57,513 nt of DNA, from assembly GCA_019912425.1 (NCBI GenBank), contig JAIOIU010000034.1:1-57513 (forward strand), written 5' to 3'. The first letter of the stretch is position 1. Every line of letters starts with the position of its first letter. The position numbers and the translations under genes are program-made. This stretch comes from Candidatus Methylomirabilis tolerans. Lineage in GTDB: Bacteria; Methylomirabilota; Methylomirabilia; Methylomirabilales; Methylomirabilaceae. The notes beneath the pieces are model-generated. The model was given only the letters and a program-made list of their open reading frames with translations, was not told where the DNA came from and made no database searches. Positions 8,131 to 19,155 of this stretch are shown here, one piece after another.

Positions 8131-9390
8131 GTGGCATCCTCTATAATGCCCCAGACAATGCTCTCCACTGAGGATGTGAAGATGCGATCGGCCTGTGACG
8201 TTCTACATCTGCGCAACAATACGGTCCGGTCGCTTCAGCGGGAACTGGACAGCCTGAAGGCTGATGGCCTGCACCGATGGCTCAGACGGGTCGATAGTCC
8301 CCAAGGCTCACGGATTCGCGTAGACGGCAGAGAGGCGATCCACCTCGCCGGGAACGACTACCTTGGCTTGGCCTGCCACCCGCTCCTCACGCAGGCCGCC
8401 TGCCAGGCCGCCCTGCAGTACGGCTGCGCCGCAGCCTCAGCCCGTCTGATCTCGGGTAACTACGATCTCTATCCTCAACTAGAGGAACAGCTTGCCCGCT
8501 TCAAACAGACCGAGGCTGCCCTCCTGTTCAGCACCGGGTATCAGGCCAACCTGGGCGTGATCTCCGCCCTGATGGGCTCACAGGATGTGGTGTTTAGCGA
8601 TGCGCTGAACCATGCCAGTATCGTTGACGGCTGTCGACTGTCGCGTGCCCAGGTCAGAATCTTCCCGCACAACGACCTTATCACCCTGGAGCGCCTGTTG
8701 AAACAAGAGATCTCCACCGGGCGACGGCTTATCGTCGTCGATGGTCTCTACAGCATGGATGGGGACGTGGCGCCCTTGAGGGAAATCGTCGGACTGGCAG
8801 AACGCTACGATTGCATGACGTTGGTCGATGATTCTCACGGCACCGGCGTGCTGGGCGAGACCGGGCGAGGTACCGCCGAGGCGATGGGCGTGCTGGGCCG
8901 GATCGATATCGAGACCGGAAGCCTCGCCAAGGCGCTGGGCGGCTTTGGCGCCTATGTCGTCGGGAGCCGCACCGTCGTCGAGTACCTGATCAATCGGGCC
9001 AGACCTTTCATCTTCACCTGTGCGCTGCCGCCTGCAGTGCCCGCAACTGTGCTCAAAGCGCTCACCATCGTGGATCAAGAGCCTCAGCGGCGGCAGCGAC
9101 TGTGGGACAACACCCGGTACATGAGGGCGGGCCTGCGTGAGGTCGGGTTTGAGGTCAGCCCAAGCGGAACCCAGATCATCCCGCTGATGGTGGGTGAACC
9201 TGAGCGTACCATGCGCTTCTGTCAGGAACTTCTAGACCGCGGTGTCTTTGCCCAGGGGATCCGCTACCCCTCCGTGCCGCGCGGGACCGAACGGATCCGG
9301 CTTACTGTGACAGCCGCGCACAGCAAGGCGGATCTGGATGCTGCACTGGCAGCCCTAGCCGAGGCCGGGCGCACCCTTCAACTCGTGTAG
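8131..9390 (+). CDS. bioF: 8-amino-7-oxononanoate synthase-like PLP enzyme (alpha-oxoamine synthase)
   Basis: This is a fold-type I PLP enzyme of 419 residues if the GTG at 8131 is used. The ATG at 8182, behind GAGGATGTGAAG, is an equally good start and gives about 402 residues. The core has NDYLGLACHP, SARLISGNYDLYPQLEE, LLFSTGYQANLG, the VDDSHGTGVLG aspartate/histidine pair and the PLP lysine in GSLAKALGGFGAYVVG. The ending VPRGTERIRLTVTAAH is closer to BioF than to glycine C-acetyltransferase (Kbl). It would condense pimeloyl-thioester with alanine in biotin synthesis. No other biotin genes are nearby, so another acyl-CoA/amino-acid pair cannot be excluded. Confidence 0.78.
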   Translation: MASSIMPQTMLSTEDVKMRSACDVLHLRNNTVRSLQRELDSLKADGLHRWLRRVDSPQGSRIRVDGREAIHLAGNDYLGLACHPLLTQAACQAALQYGCAAASARLISGNYDLYPQLEEQLARFKQTEAALLFSTGYQANLGVISALMGSQDVVFSDALNHASIVDGCRLSRAQVRIFPHNDLITLERLLKQEISTGRRLIVVDGLYSMDGDVAPLREIVGLAERYDCMTLVDDSHGTGVLGETGRGTAEAMGVLGRIDIETGSLAKALGGFGAYVVGSRTVVEYLINRARPFIFTCALPPAVPATVLKALTIVDQEPQRRQRLWDNTRYMRAGLREVGFEVSPSGTQIIPLMVGEPERTMRFCQELLDRGVFAQGIRYPSVPRGTERIRLTVTAAHSKADLDAALAALAEAGRTLQLV

Positions 9391-9430
9391 ATGGCCTTCC
9401 GAAAGGAAGCAGTAGAAGACGGGAGCAACG

Positions 9431-12145
9431 ATGGCGCAACGCAATGGAAGCGCTGGTGATCTAAAGGGCAGGCAGATCGCCCTCGTACTGCTGTTACTGG
9501 TCGTCCTTGCGGTTGGCGGTCAGACCGTCCCCCTCTACTCCGACTGGCTCTGGTTCCAGGAGGTGAAACTCACCAAGGTTTTCGTCACGATGCTCACGAC
9601 GCAACTGACGCTGGCGGTCGCATTCGGCCTGACCTTTGCGGTCTTGGTTTACGTGAACCTGTACCTGGCCAGTCGATTTACCACCACCGATGTGCTCCTC
9701 GAGGTGGAGGACCGGTTCGGACTCCCCAGCCGCCTGGTGATCGAACCGTACTTCCGTCCACTCTTGATCCCGGGCGTTCTCGGACTCGGCGTCTTCTCGG
9801 CATTTCGGGCGGCCGCCGCATGGGAACGTTACATCCGCTTTGCCAACGCCTTACCCTTCGATATTCAGGACCCGATCTTTCGGCAGGACGTCGGCTTCTA
9901 CGTCTTCAAGCTGCCCTTCCTCTCCTTCCTGTACAGTTGGCTGCTCAGCTCGGTCATCCTGATCCTCCTGCTGACCACCATGACGTACCTCCTCTTCCGG
10001 GGCATACAGCTTACGACCCGCGGGCCGATTATTGCGCGCCTGGCGAGGACACACCTGCTTGTGCTCGGCGCATTGCTGTTCCTGATTAAGGCCGTTGGCT
10101 ACCGACTCGACACCTATCAGCTCCTCTACTCCCCTAGCGGAATGGTCTTCGGCGCCAGCTATAGCGACATCAACGCCAGCCTCCCGGCCCTCAATTTTCT
10201 GACGATCCTGGCCATTTTTGTCGCCCTCCTCTGCCTGGCCCAAATCTTCCAGCGCGGCTGGCGATTGGTGCTGGTCGGTATCGGCATGTTGGTTCTTGCC
10301 AGCCTCATCGGTCTGGGTCTCTATCCGAGTTTTATCCAGCGCTTCCGCGTCGTTCCGAATGAGATCGTGGCCGAAAGCCCCTACATCACCCACAACATTC
10401 ATTTCACCCGTCAGGCCTATGGACTCGACCGGATCGATGAGCGAGAGTTTCCGGCCGAGGAAACCCTGACCCGCGAAGACCTGCGACGCAACGATCTGAC
10501 GATCAAAAATATCCGTCTCTGGGACCATCGTCCGTTGCTCACGACGTACGGCCAGCTCCAGGAGATCCGGACCTACTATAAGTTTATGGACGTGGACAAC
10601 GACCGGTACCAGATCGACGGCGAGTACCGGCAGGTCATGATCTCGGCCAGAGAGATGTCGCAGCAACATCTGCCGGGTCGAAGTTGGATCAATGAACACC
10701 TGATCTTTACCCACGGCTACGGGGTCGTCCTCGGACCCGTCAACCGGGTTACTCCGGAGGGGCTACCGGAGTTCCTGATCAAGGACATCCCGCCGGTCTC
10801 CACCACGCCGATCAAGGTCACGCGTCCGGAGATCTACTACAGTGAGGTCGCCAACGACTACGTCATCGTTAAGACGCAAGCCCAGGAGTTGGATTACCCC
10901 TCAGGCGATAAAAACGTCTATAGCACGTATACCGGCGACGGGGGTGTGCCGCTCACGACGCTCGGACGAAAACTGCTGTTCGCCAGCCGCTTCGGGACGC
11001 TCAAGATCCTCCTCTCACAAGACCTGACGATGGACAGCAGGATCATGTATCACCGACAGATCTCCGAGCGAGTCCAGAAGGCGGCGCCCTTTTTAAGCTT
11101 CGATCGGGACGCGTATATGGTCATCGCCAAGGACGGCCGCCTGTTCTGGATCATCGACGCCTACACCATCTCGGATATGTATCCGTACTCCGAACCGATC
11201 CGCGGCGTGGGCAACTATATTCGCAACTCGGTCAAGGTGGTGGTAGACGCCTACAACGGGAGCCTCAGCTTCTACATCGCCGATCAGACAGATCCTGTGA
11301 TCAAGGCCTACGACCGGGCATTCCCTGGACTGTTTCAACCGCTCGAGGCGATGCCGGACGACCTGAAGAGCCATCTTCGCTATCCTCAAGGGATGTTCAA
11401 CATCCAGGCCAGACTCTATAGCACCTACCACATGCAGGACCCTCAGGTCTTTTACAACAAAGAAGATCTCTGGAGTATTCCCGCCGAGATGGAGCCGTAC
11501 CATTCCATCATGCGGCTTCCGGACGAGACGAAGGAAGAGTTCATCCTCCTCTTGCCGTTCACGCCGAATAAGAAAGACAACATGATTGCCTGGCTCGCGG
11601 CCCGCAGCGACCCGCCGAACTACGGGAAGCTGACCGCCTTCAACTTCCCCAAGGCGAAGATGGTCTACGGTCCGCGACAGATCAACGCCCGTATCGACCA
11701 GGATTCCTTTATCTCGCAGCAGCTTTCGCTCTGGAGCCAGCGCGGCTCCACCGTGATCCGAGGCAGCATGCTGGCCATTCCGATCGAGCGGTCGCTGCTC
11801 TACGTTCAGCCGCTCTACCTGGCGGCTGAGAAGGGGTCGCTGCCGGAGTTGAAGCGGATCATCGTCGCGCATGGGAACTCGATCGCCATGGAAGAAACAC
11901 TCGACGGCGCCCTGGCCAGAGTCTTTGGCGGGGCGGCGAGGGGCCCTGTCACGGCAAGTCTTCCCTCCGGCGCAGCCGCACTCCCGCAGGTGGACAGCTC
12001 ACTCAAGGCGCTGGCCGCTCGCGCCTACGACCATTATACGCGGGCACAGGACCTGCTTCGGCAGGGCAACTTCGCCGGCTACGGCGACGAGGTCAAACGC
12101 CTGGAGTCGGCGCTGAAGGAACTCCGCACCCGCGCCGGCAAATAG
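9431..12145 (+). CDS. UPF0182 family integral membrane protein (COG1615)
   Basis: This 904-residue protein has about seven N-terminal membrane segments (within residues 15-305), followed by a very large soluble region. The soluble part shows family signatures such as DWLWFQEV near the N-terminus, IRLWDHRPLLTTYGQLQEIRTYY, IFTHGYGVVLGPVN and RYPQGMFNIQ. An acidic/charged helical tail ends KELRTRAGK. The biochemical function of the family is unknown. GGGAG upstream fits the ATG at 9431. It is 40 nt after the BioF-like gene in the same direction. Confidence 0.9.
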   Translation: MAQRNGSAGDLKGRQIALVLLLLVVLAVGGQTVPLYSDWLWFQEVKLTKVFVTMLTTQLTLAVAFGLTFAVLVYVNLYLASRFTTTDVLLEVEDRFGLPSRLVIEPYFRPLLIPGVLGLGVFSAFRAAAAWERYIRFANALPFDIQDPIFRQDVGFYVFKLPFLSFLYSWLLSSVILILLLTTMTYLLFRGIQLTTRGPIIARLARTHLLVLGALLFLIKAVGYRLDTYQLLYSPSGMVFGASYSDINASLPALNFLTILAIFVALLCLAQIFQRGWRLVLVGIGMLVLASLIGLGLYPSFIQRFRVVPNEIVAESPYITHNIHFTRQAYGLDRIDEREFPAEETLTREDLRRNDLTIKNIRLWDHRPLLTTYGQLQEIRTYYKFMDVDNDRYQIDGEYRQVMISAREMSQQHLPGRSWINEHLIFTHGYGVVLGPVNRVTPEGLPEFLIKDIPPVSTTPIKVTRPEIYYSEVANDYVIVKTQAQELDYPSGDKNVYSTYTGDGGVPLTTLGRKLLFASRFGTLKILLSQDLTMDSRIMYHRQISERVQKAAPFLSFDRDAYMVIAKDGRLFWIIDAYTISDMYPYSEPIRGVGNYIRNSVKVVVDAYNGSLSFYIADQTDPVIKAYDRAFPGLFQPLEAMPDDLKSHLRYPQGMFNIQARLYSTYHMQDPQVFYNKEDLWSIPAEMEPYHSIMRLPDETKEEFILLLPFTPNKKDNMIAWLAARSDPPNYGKLTAFNFPKAKMVYGPRQINARIDQDSFISQQLSLWSQRGSTVIRGSMLAIPIERSLLYVQPLYLAAEKGSLPELKRIIVAHGNSIAMEETLDGALARVFGGAARGPVTASLPSGAAALPQVDSSLKALAARAYDHYTRAQDLLRQGNFAGYGDEVKRLESALKELRTRAGK

Positions 12146-12161
12146 CCAATATCGGAGTATC

Positions 12162-12192
12162 GTAGGTCGGGTTAGCGCAGCGTAACCCGACA
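12162..12192. repeat. REP-like palindrome (GTCGGGTTAGCGCAGCGTAACCCGAC type)
   Basis: The core is TCGGGTTA...TAACCCGA around GCGCAGCG, a dispersed palindrome widespread in bacteria and often found with RAYT transposases. A second copy in the same orientation is at 15736-15766, so the two bracket hsdR. Confidence 0.75.
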
Positions 12193-12230
12193 AGCAAGTA
12201 GCCTCGCTCCGGCGAGTCTCTTCACATTGC

Positions 12231-12252
12231 CATTCCGGGCTTGACCCGGAAT
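12231..12252. repeat. Second palindromic intergenic repeat
   Basis: ATTCCGGGCTTGACCCGGAAT is an imperfect palindrome belonging to another widely dispersed intergenic hairpin family. It lies just downstream of hsdR's stop, where it could also affect 3' end stability. Confidence 0.6.
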
Positions 12253-12264
12253 CCAGCTCCCCAA

Positions 12265-15594
<3,330 letters not shown>

Positions 15595-15735
15595 GGGTTT
15601 TGCGTCTAAATTAGAAAAGCTATATACATCAATAAGTTAGCAGGATATGGCGTGCCATAGGAGGTCTGCATCGAAATGAGCTTATGCCCAGTAGGGAACG
15701 TATCTGGCATATCGCTTTGACGCGTTCTCAGCATC

Positions 15736-15766
15736 GTAGGTCGGGTTAGCGCAGCGTAACCCAACA
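15736..15766. repeat. REP-like palindrome, second copy
   Basis: It matches the repeat at 12162-12192 with one change near the end (CCCAACA for CCCGACA). It lies immediately downstream of the RAYT remnant, the position in which such palindromes are typically found. Confidence 0.75.
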
Positions 15767-15777
15767 ATCCGCTTCCA

Positions 15778-15996
15778 TCACTCATGCCCCACCCCCTCGA
15801 AATACATCGCACCCTGTCCCCAATCCGCTGGATACACCCTTGCCTCAACATACCGGCGAAAGCTAGAATACGGCCGCTCTATCGCCGATGATATAAGCCC
15901 GCGTTTGAGGGTTGAAATGAACGTACTCGACGTGTCGGATGACATCGGCTTCATCCCGAATCGCATGTTCGTATACAGATCTTTTAGACTTGACAC
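15778..15996 (-). pseudogene. REP-associated tyrosine transposase (RAYT, Y1/IS200-like) C-terminal remnant, frameshifted
   Basis: Two minus-strand frames together rebuild the C-terminal part of a RAYT transposase. The first reads YEHAIRDEADVIRHVEYVHFNP. After a shift the second reads KRGLISSAIERPYSSFRRYV and VYPADWG. HVEYVHFNP, RPYSSFRRYV and the YPADWG ending are conserved in this family (COG1943). The N-terminal HUH histidines and most of the catalytic domain are missing. So this is a decayed copy, left with its palindromic repeat at 15736-15766. Confidence 0.78.
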
Positions 15997-16089
15997 TCAC
16001 CTCTTGTGGTCATATAGTGCACTTACGCCGTGACTGCGCCGTTATTAGCAGGATCGTGAGGGAAACCTCCGACACGGCGTCTTCCTTTT

Positions 16090-16848
16090 TTACCAGCCCG
16101 TTTTCGGAAACTTCACCAGACCGTAACCTTCCAACTTACCACTTGACGAGTGACGAAACGAGGATTCGATCTGGCTGAAGAAGCGATTATCGCCATTCTT
16201 GAACCGCCGAAAAACCGCGCCAGCCACCATATCCGCGAACTGCACACCGACGCTCAAGTGTGAGGGCGCGATGAACAAACCCTCAATCAGATTTTCGTAG
16301 TGAGAGGCCGTGGTCTTGGCGCCCACCAATAGCTGGTGATGCAGCTCTCGCAGCCTCTCATCGTCTTTAGGCGCGCGATGATCGCACACGACGATGCCAT
16401 GCACTCGTTCTCCAACCGTACGCTCCAGGTCTTGAAGATAGTACTGGAATCGCTCGGTCAATTGCTTGTAACTGTACCAGTACAACTCGTCCGCATTCCG
16501 GATGTATGGGAGTTCGTAGGCTGCGGTTACGTTGGTTACCACACAAATGAGCCGTAGCGATTTATAGCTTCGAATCGCCTCGTATAGTTTCGATCGCAGC
16601 GTTTCCTTTTGTTCAGGTGAAAGGTGGCTCAGGCTGTTCCGCTTCGCCCCTGGCTTTGGCGGCGCGAAGTAGCGCCACTTGATTTCTCCGGAGATGCTAA
16701 AATGAGACTTCAATCGGCGCAGGTCCGCCGCGAGTTTACTCCAGAAATCCTCGGGTACAACCAGTCCTCCCAAAACAAAGTAAGCCGTTTCCTCCTGCTT
16801 TTGCGGCGGTGGCGGCGAACCCGATTCGTCAACGAACAGAATTTGCAT
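16090..16848 (-). CDS. DUF3800 domain protein
   Basis: The protein has 252 residues from the ATG at 16848, with GAAGG just upstream. It shows the DUF3800 pattern: N-terminal FVDESG, a middle VCDHRAP acidic segment, and VQFADMVAGAVFRRF near the C-terminus. The D/E positions are compatible with an RNase H-like active site, but no function is proven for the family. It frequently sits beside mobile or defence genes, as here inside a type I R-M island. The start codon region overlaps the end of the hsdR scar at 16852-16968. Confidence 0.8.
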   Translation of the reverse strand: MQILFVDESGSPPPPQKQEETAYFVLGGLVVPEDFWSKLAADLRRLKSHFSISGEIKWRYFAPPKPGAKRNSLSHLSPEQKETLRSKLYEAIRSYKSLRLICVVTNVTAAYELPYIRNADELYWYSYKQLTERFQYYLQDLERTVGERVHGIVVCDHRAPKDDERLRELHHQLLVGAKTTASHYENLIEGLFIAPSHLSVGVQFADMVAGAVFRRFKNGDNRFFSQIESSFRHSSSGKLEGYGLVKFPKTGW

Positions 16849-16851
16849 CAA

Positions 16852-16968
16852 TTACCTTCGCGACAATTCGGCCAACTCCGTACCCTGCTTAATCGCACAC
16901 CCGATGCTTTCGAGCCACGTCAGCGCAGCCTGTTCGACGACGGATTCGGTGGAGCCTTGAAGAATCAT
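16852..16968 (-). pseudogene. hsdR 5' scar (second), 38 codons
   Basis: It reads MILQGSTESVVEQAALTWLE and continues SIGCAIKQGTEL before a stop. This matches the first about 30 residues of HsdR (compare the intact gene's [24 protein letters not shown]), but the sequence is clearly a different allele. Its ATG overlaps the TGA of the ATPase/nuclease gene (ATGA). This suggests that gene once ran directly into a full hsdR. Confidence 0.78.
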
Positions 16969-18914
16969 AGGATAAGCGGAGCTTGGGTTGGCGTTTGCAT
17001 TACTTTGGTCATTAGATCGACGCCTGAAATATCGTCGTATCGCGTCGGGATCTTCTCCTTGAGCTTGAACAAGCGCTGGTGTGCTGAGCGGGTAAGCTGC
17101 CCATAGGTGGTTGCAACAACACGTCCGCGAAGAACACCGTCTTCCTTAATCTCGTTTTCCTTGCTTGTTTTGGGCTGAATCTCGTAACCGACGACATATG
17201 CACGAAATATCGGGGTTCCGTCCATGACGCCACTACCCAAGAAATCCTGAACGTAACCGTTGGCTTGGTTCATTTCGTCGCGCCCGATCGCTGACTTTCC
17301 CTTCTTCAGCTCGATGATGAGCACATCCTGAATCTTCGTAAGGTTCTGATCGTAGCTGTCGAAGACCTCTGTGCCGACCACCGAATAGGTGACATCAGCC
17401 ATGACCACCAAGTCGGGGCGCTGGCGTGCGTTGTTGAATGCGGATGCTCCTGGCTTTTGGCCAAAAACTTTTTCCGCGGCAGTTCGCAGAGTGACATTCG
17501 AAGCGTATTCATGACTGTCAAACTCTGGACCAAACAGCCAGCGGGCTTGGGTAACTAGTGGGTGCAGCGTGTGAAGCTCATCGGTATTGGGATCTTCGCA
17601 GAGTTTCTCGATTGCCACGATGACTGCTAGCCTGTGGTCGATTTCATCAAGCACTGATAGCGCGTCTCTCACCGTCCACTGGCTAAGTAACCGATCCAAC
17701 CCATCAAGATCGGATTCATCAAGCTGCGTGAGTTTTTCCAGTAAGGCGGCGCCGCTCCTGGACTTCTCCAGGTTAATGACTGTCTGAACAGCTACTGCCA
17801 ATGTCTCAGGATTGATGGTCGGATGCTGCTTTACCAAGTCTCGCGTGAAACTGGCGACCTCAATCCGACCAAGCGTGGAAAGCTCTTTGTACTGCTCGCG
17901 ATTGCGGACAAGCGCATCTTCCGAGCTTTCTTCAACGAAGTTGGCGGAAAGTTTTTCAAACATTCCAAGTGCGTAACGGCACACGGCCTCGTTGAGCGCC
18001 TTGACGGCATCGGAGGGCTTGAATCGTGCCCAGTCGTCCTCTACTTCCGGAATCCACTCTGCTCCCGCTCGGACAACGATGGCGTAGCGCTTTGCAAAGC
18101 GGGCTCGCCCGTCGAGGACGGCTGTGTTACCGACAATCCACCCAGGAGTCCCGACGAGGCGGTTATTTACCCAGAACGCAATTCCCTGATAGAGCGTCGA
18201 TCTCGCCGTCTTTGTCGAGTCCACCACAAAGGCTTCGACCCCAAGTGTTTCTGTGACCTGCAACACGGTCCGCTCAATCAGGCCGGAGTGCTCAGGCAAG
18301 GATATTGATTGTCCGTTTACACGCACCACGAACTGCGGATCGTGAAGAAACCGAGCAGAAATGATCTCGCGTATGCGGTCAGCGTCCGGAATATGTCGCT
18401 CCACTACTACCGATAGCCGCGTGCCATGGCCGCTTCGCTCGAAGGCGCTCTCGCTCTCGATCTTGAAAGGTGTGTGCTGGCTATGGGTGCTCACGCCAAA
18501 TTGCGCCCCCTTTCCTTCTCGCCAAGTTTCTACTTCATAGCGATCCGCAAAACAAAGCATGCCATGACGTCCCACTCCATTACGGCCGTAGGCTCGGCGC
18601 TTCCAATCCTTACGTTCCGATGGAAACTCCACACTCTGGCCCTGATGCCTGGCTCGATCGTAGGCCAGCATCATCCAGCGGTTCTTGAATTGCTCTGCGC
18701 TCATCCCGTGCCCATCATCAGCGACGACAAGCGCGTTCTGCTTTTCAGGAGGAATCGTGATGTCAACAGAAGAGGCCCCGGCATCCCAAGCGTTTGCCAC
18801 CAGTTCCGTCAGTGCCACATCGGAATCGTGGGCGATACGCCCAAGCGTTCTCAGCAGATAATCCTCCTCAAAAAGAGAGCCGAAGCTGTCTGCATTTTTC
18901 TGTGCGTGCGTCAT
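16965..18914 (-). CDS. GHKL (Hsp90-like) ATPase with C-terminal PD-(D/E)XK-like nuclease region
   Basis: The protein has 649 residues from the ATG at 18914, behind a strong AGGAGG; an upstream in-frame extension is not needed. N-terminal GHKL motifs are ELVANAWDAG (N-box), DDGHGMS (G1) and GRNGVGRHGML (G2/lid). The middle is helical. Near residues 540-585 it has RPDLVV, then about 30 residues, then LIIELKKGK followed by QANGY. This is the D...ExK layout of restriction-type nucleases. The fusion suggests an ATP-gated DNA nuclease. It is not one of the standard type I subunits, and its stop overlaps an hsdR start remnant. A defence role is inference from context. Confidence 0.75.
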   Translation of the reverse strand: MTHAQKNADSFGSLFEEDYLLRTLGRIAHDSDVALTELVANAWDAGASSVDITIPPEKQNALVVADDGHGMSAEQFKNRWMMLAYDRARHQGQSVEFPSERKDWKRRAYGRNGVGRHGMLCFADRYEVETWREGKGAQFGVSTHSQHTPFKIESESAFERSGHGTRLSVVVERHIPDADRIREIISARFLHDPQFVVRVNGQSISLPEHSGLIERTVLQVTETLGVEAFVVDSTKTARSTLYQGIAFWVNNRLVGTPGWIVGNTAVLDGRARFAKRYAIVVRAGAEWIPEVEDDWARFKPSDAVKALNEAVCRYALGMFEKLSANFVEESSEDALVRNREQYKELSTLGRIEVASFTRDLVKQHPTINPETLAVAVQTVINLEKSRSGAALLEKLTQLDESDLDGLDRLLSQWTVRDALSVLDEIDHRLAVIVAIEKLCEDPNTDELHTLHPLVTQARWLFGPEFDSHEYASNVTLRTAAEKVFGQKPGASAFNNARQRPDLVVMADVTYSVVGTEVFDSYDQNLTKIQDVLIIELKKGKSAIGRDEMNQANGYVQDFLGSGVMDGTPIFRAYVVGYEIQPKTSKENEIKEDGVLRGRVVATTYGQLTRSAHQRLFKLKEKIPTRYDDISGVDLMTKVMQTPTQAPLIL

Positions 18915-18972
18915 TTTTGCCTCCTGCCTACCCGCTGCTATTGCAGACCGTTGAAAGTCGTTTGGCTCGTGT

Positions 18973-19155
18973 TCAATTGGCCACCTCAACGCAATGCCGG
19001 GCGTCTTTGATGCGAAGCTCGCCGGAGATGAGCTTGGGCAGCAGCGTGTCGCGGCAGGCGGCGAGCCTGCAGGATTCAACCTTCACCGACCAGCCTAAGC
19101 TTTCGAGCCAGGCTAGTGCGGCATCTTCAACGAGGGATTTGGTGAAGGACATCAT
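18973..19155 (-). pseudogene. HsdR N-terminus fused in frame to HsdS C-terminus (scar, 60 codons)
   Basis: The first about 24 residues (MMSFTKSLVEDAALAWLESL, then GWSVK) match the HsdR start. The rest (CRDTLLPKLISGELRIKDAR) matches the C-terminus of HsdS, compare LRDALLPKLISGELRVRDAK in the intact hsdS. Everything between is gone. It overlaps the herA stop by 4 nt (ATGA). The simplest reading is a recombination joint between two type I operons that removed hsdR of one and most of hsdS of the other. Confidence 0.82.

Larger units (their letters stand above)
15595..16089. other. Spacer between hsdR and the DUF3800 gene
   Basis: This 495-nt stretch holds the RAYT remnant (15778-15996) and a REP-like palindrome (15736-15766). 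The part next to hsdR (15600-15730) is AT-richer, without a recognisable gene or a clear ribosome site for hsdR. Confidence 0.6.
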
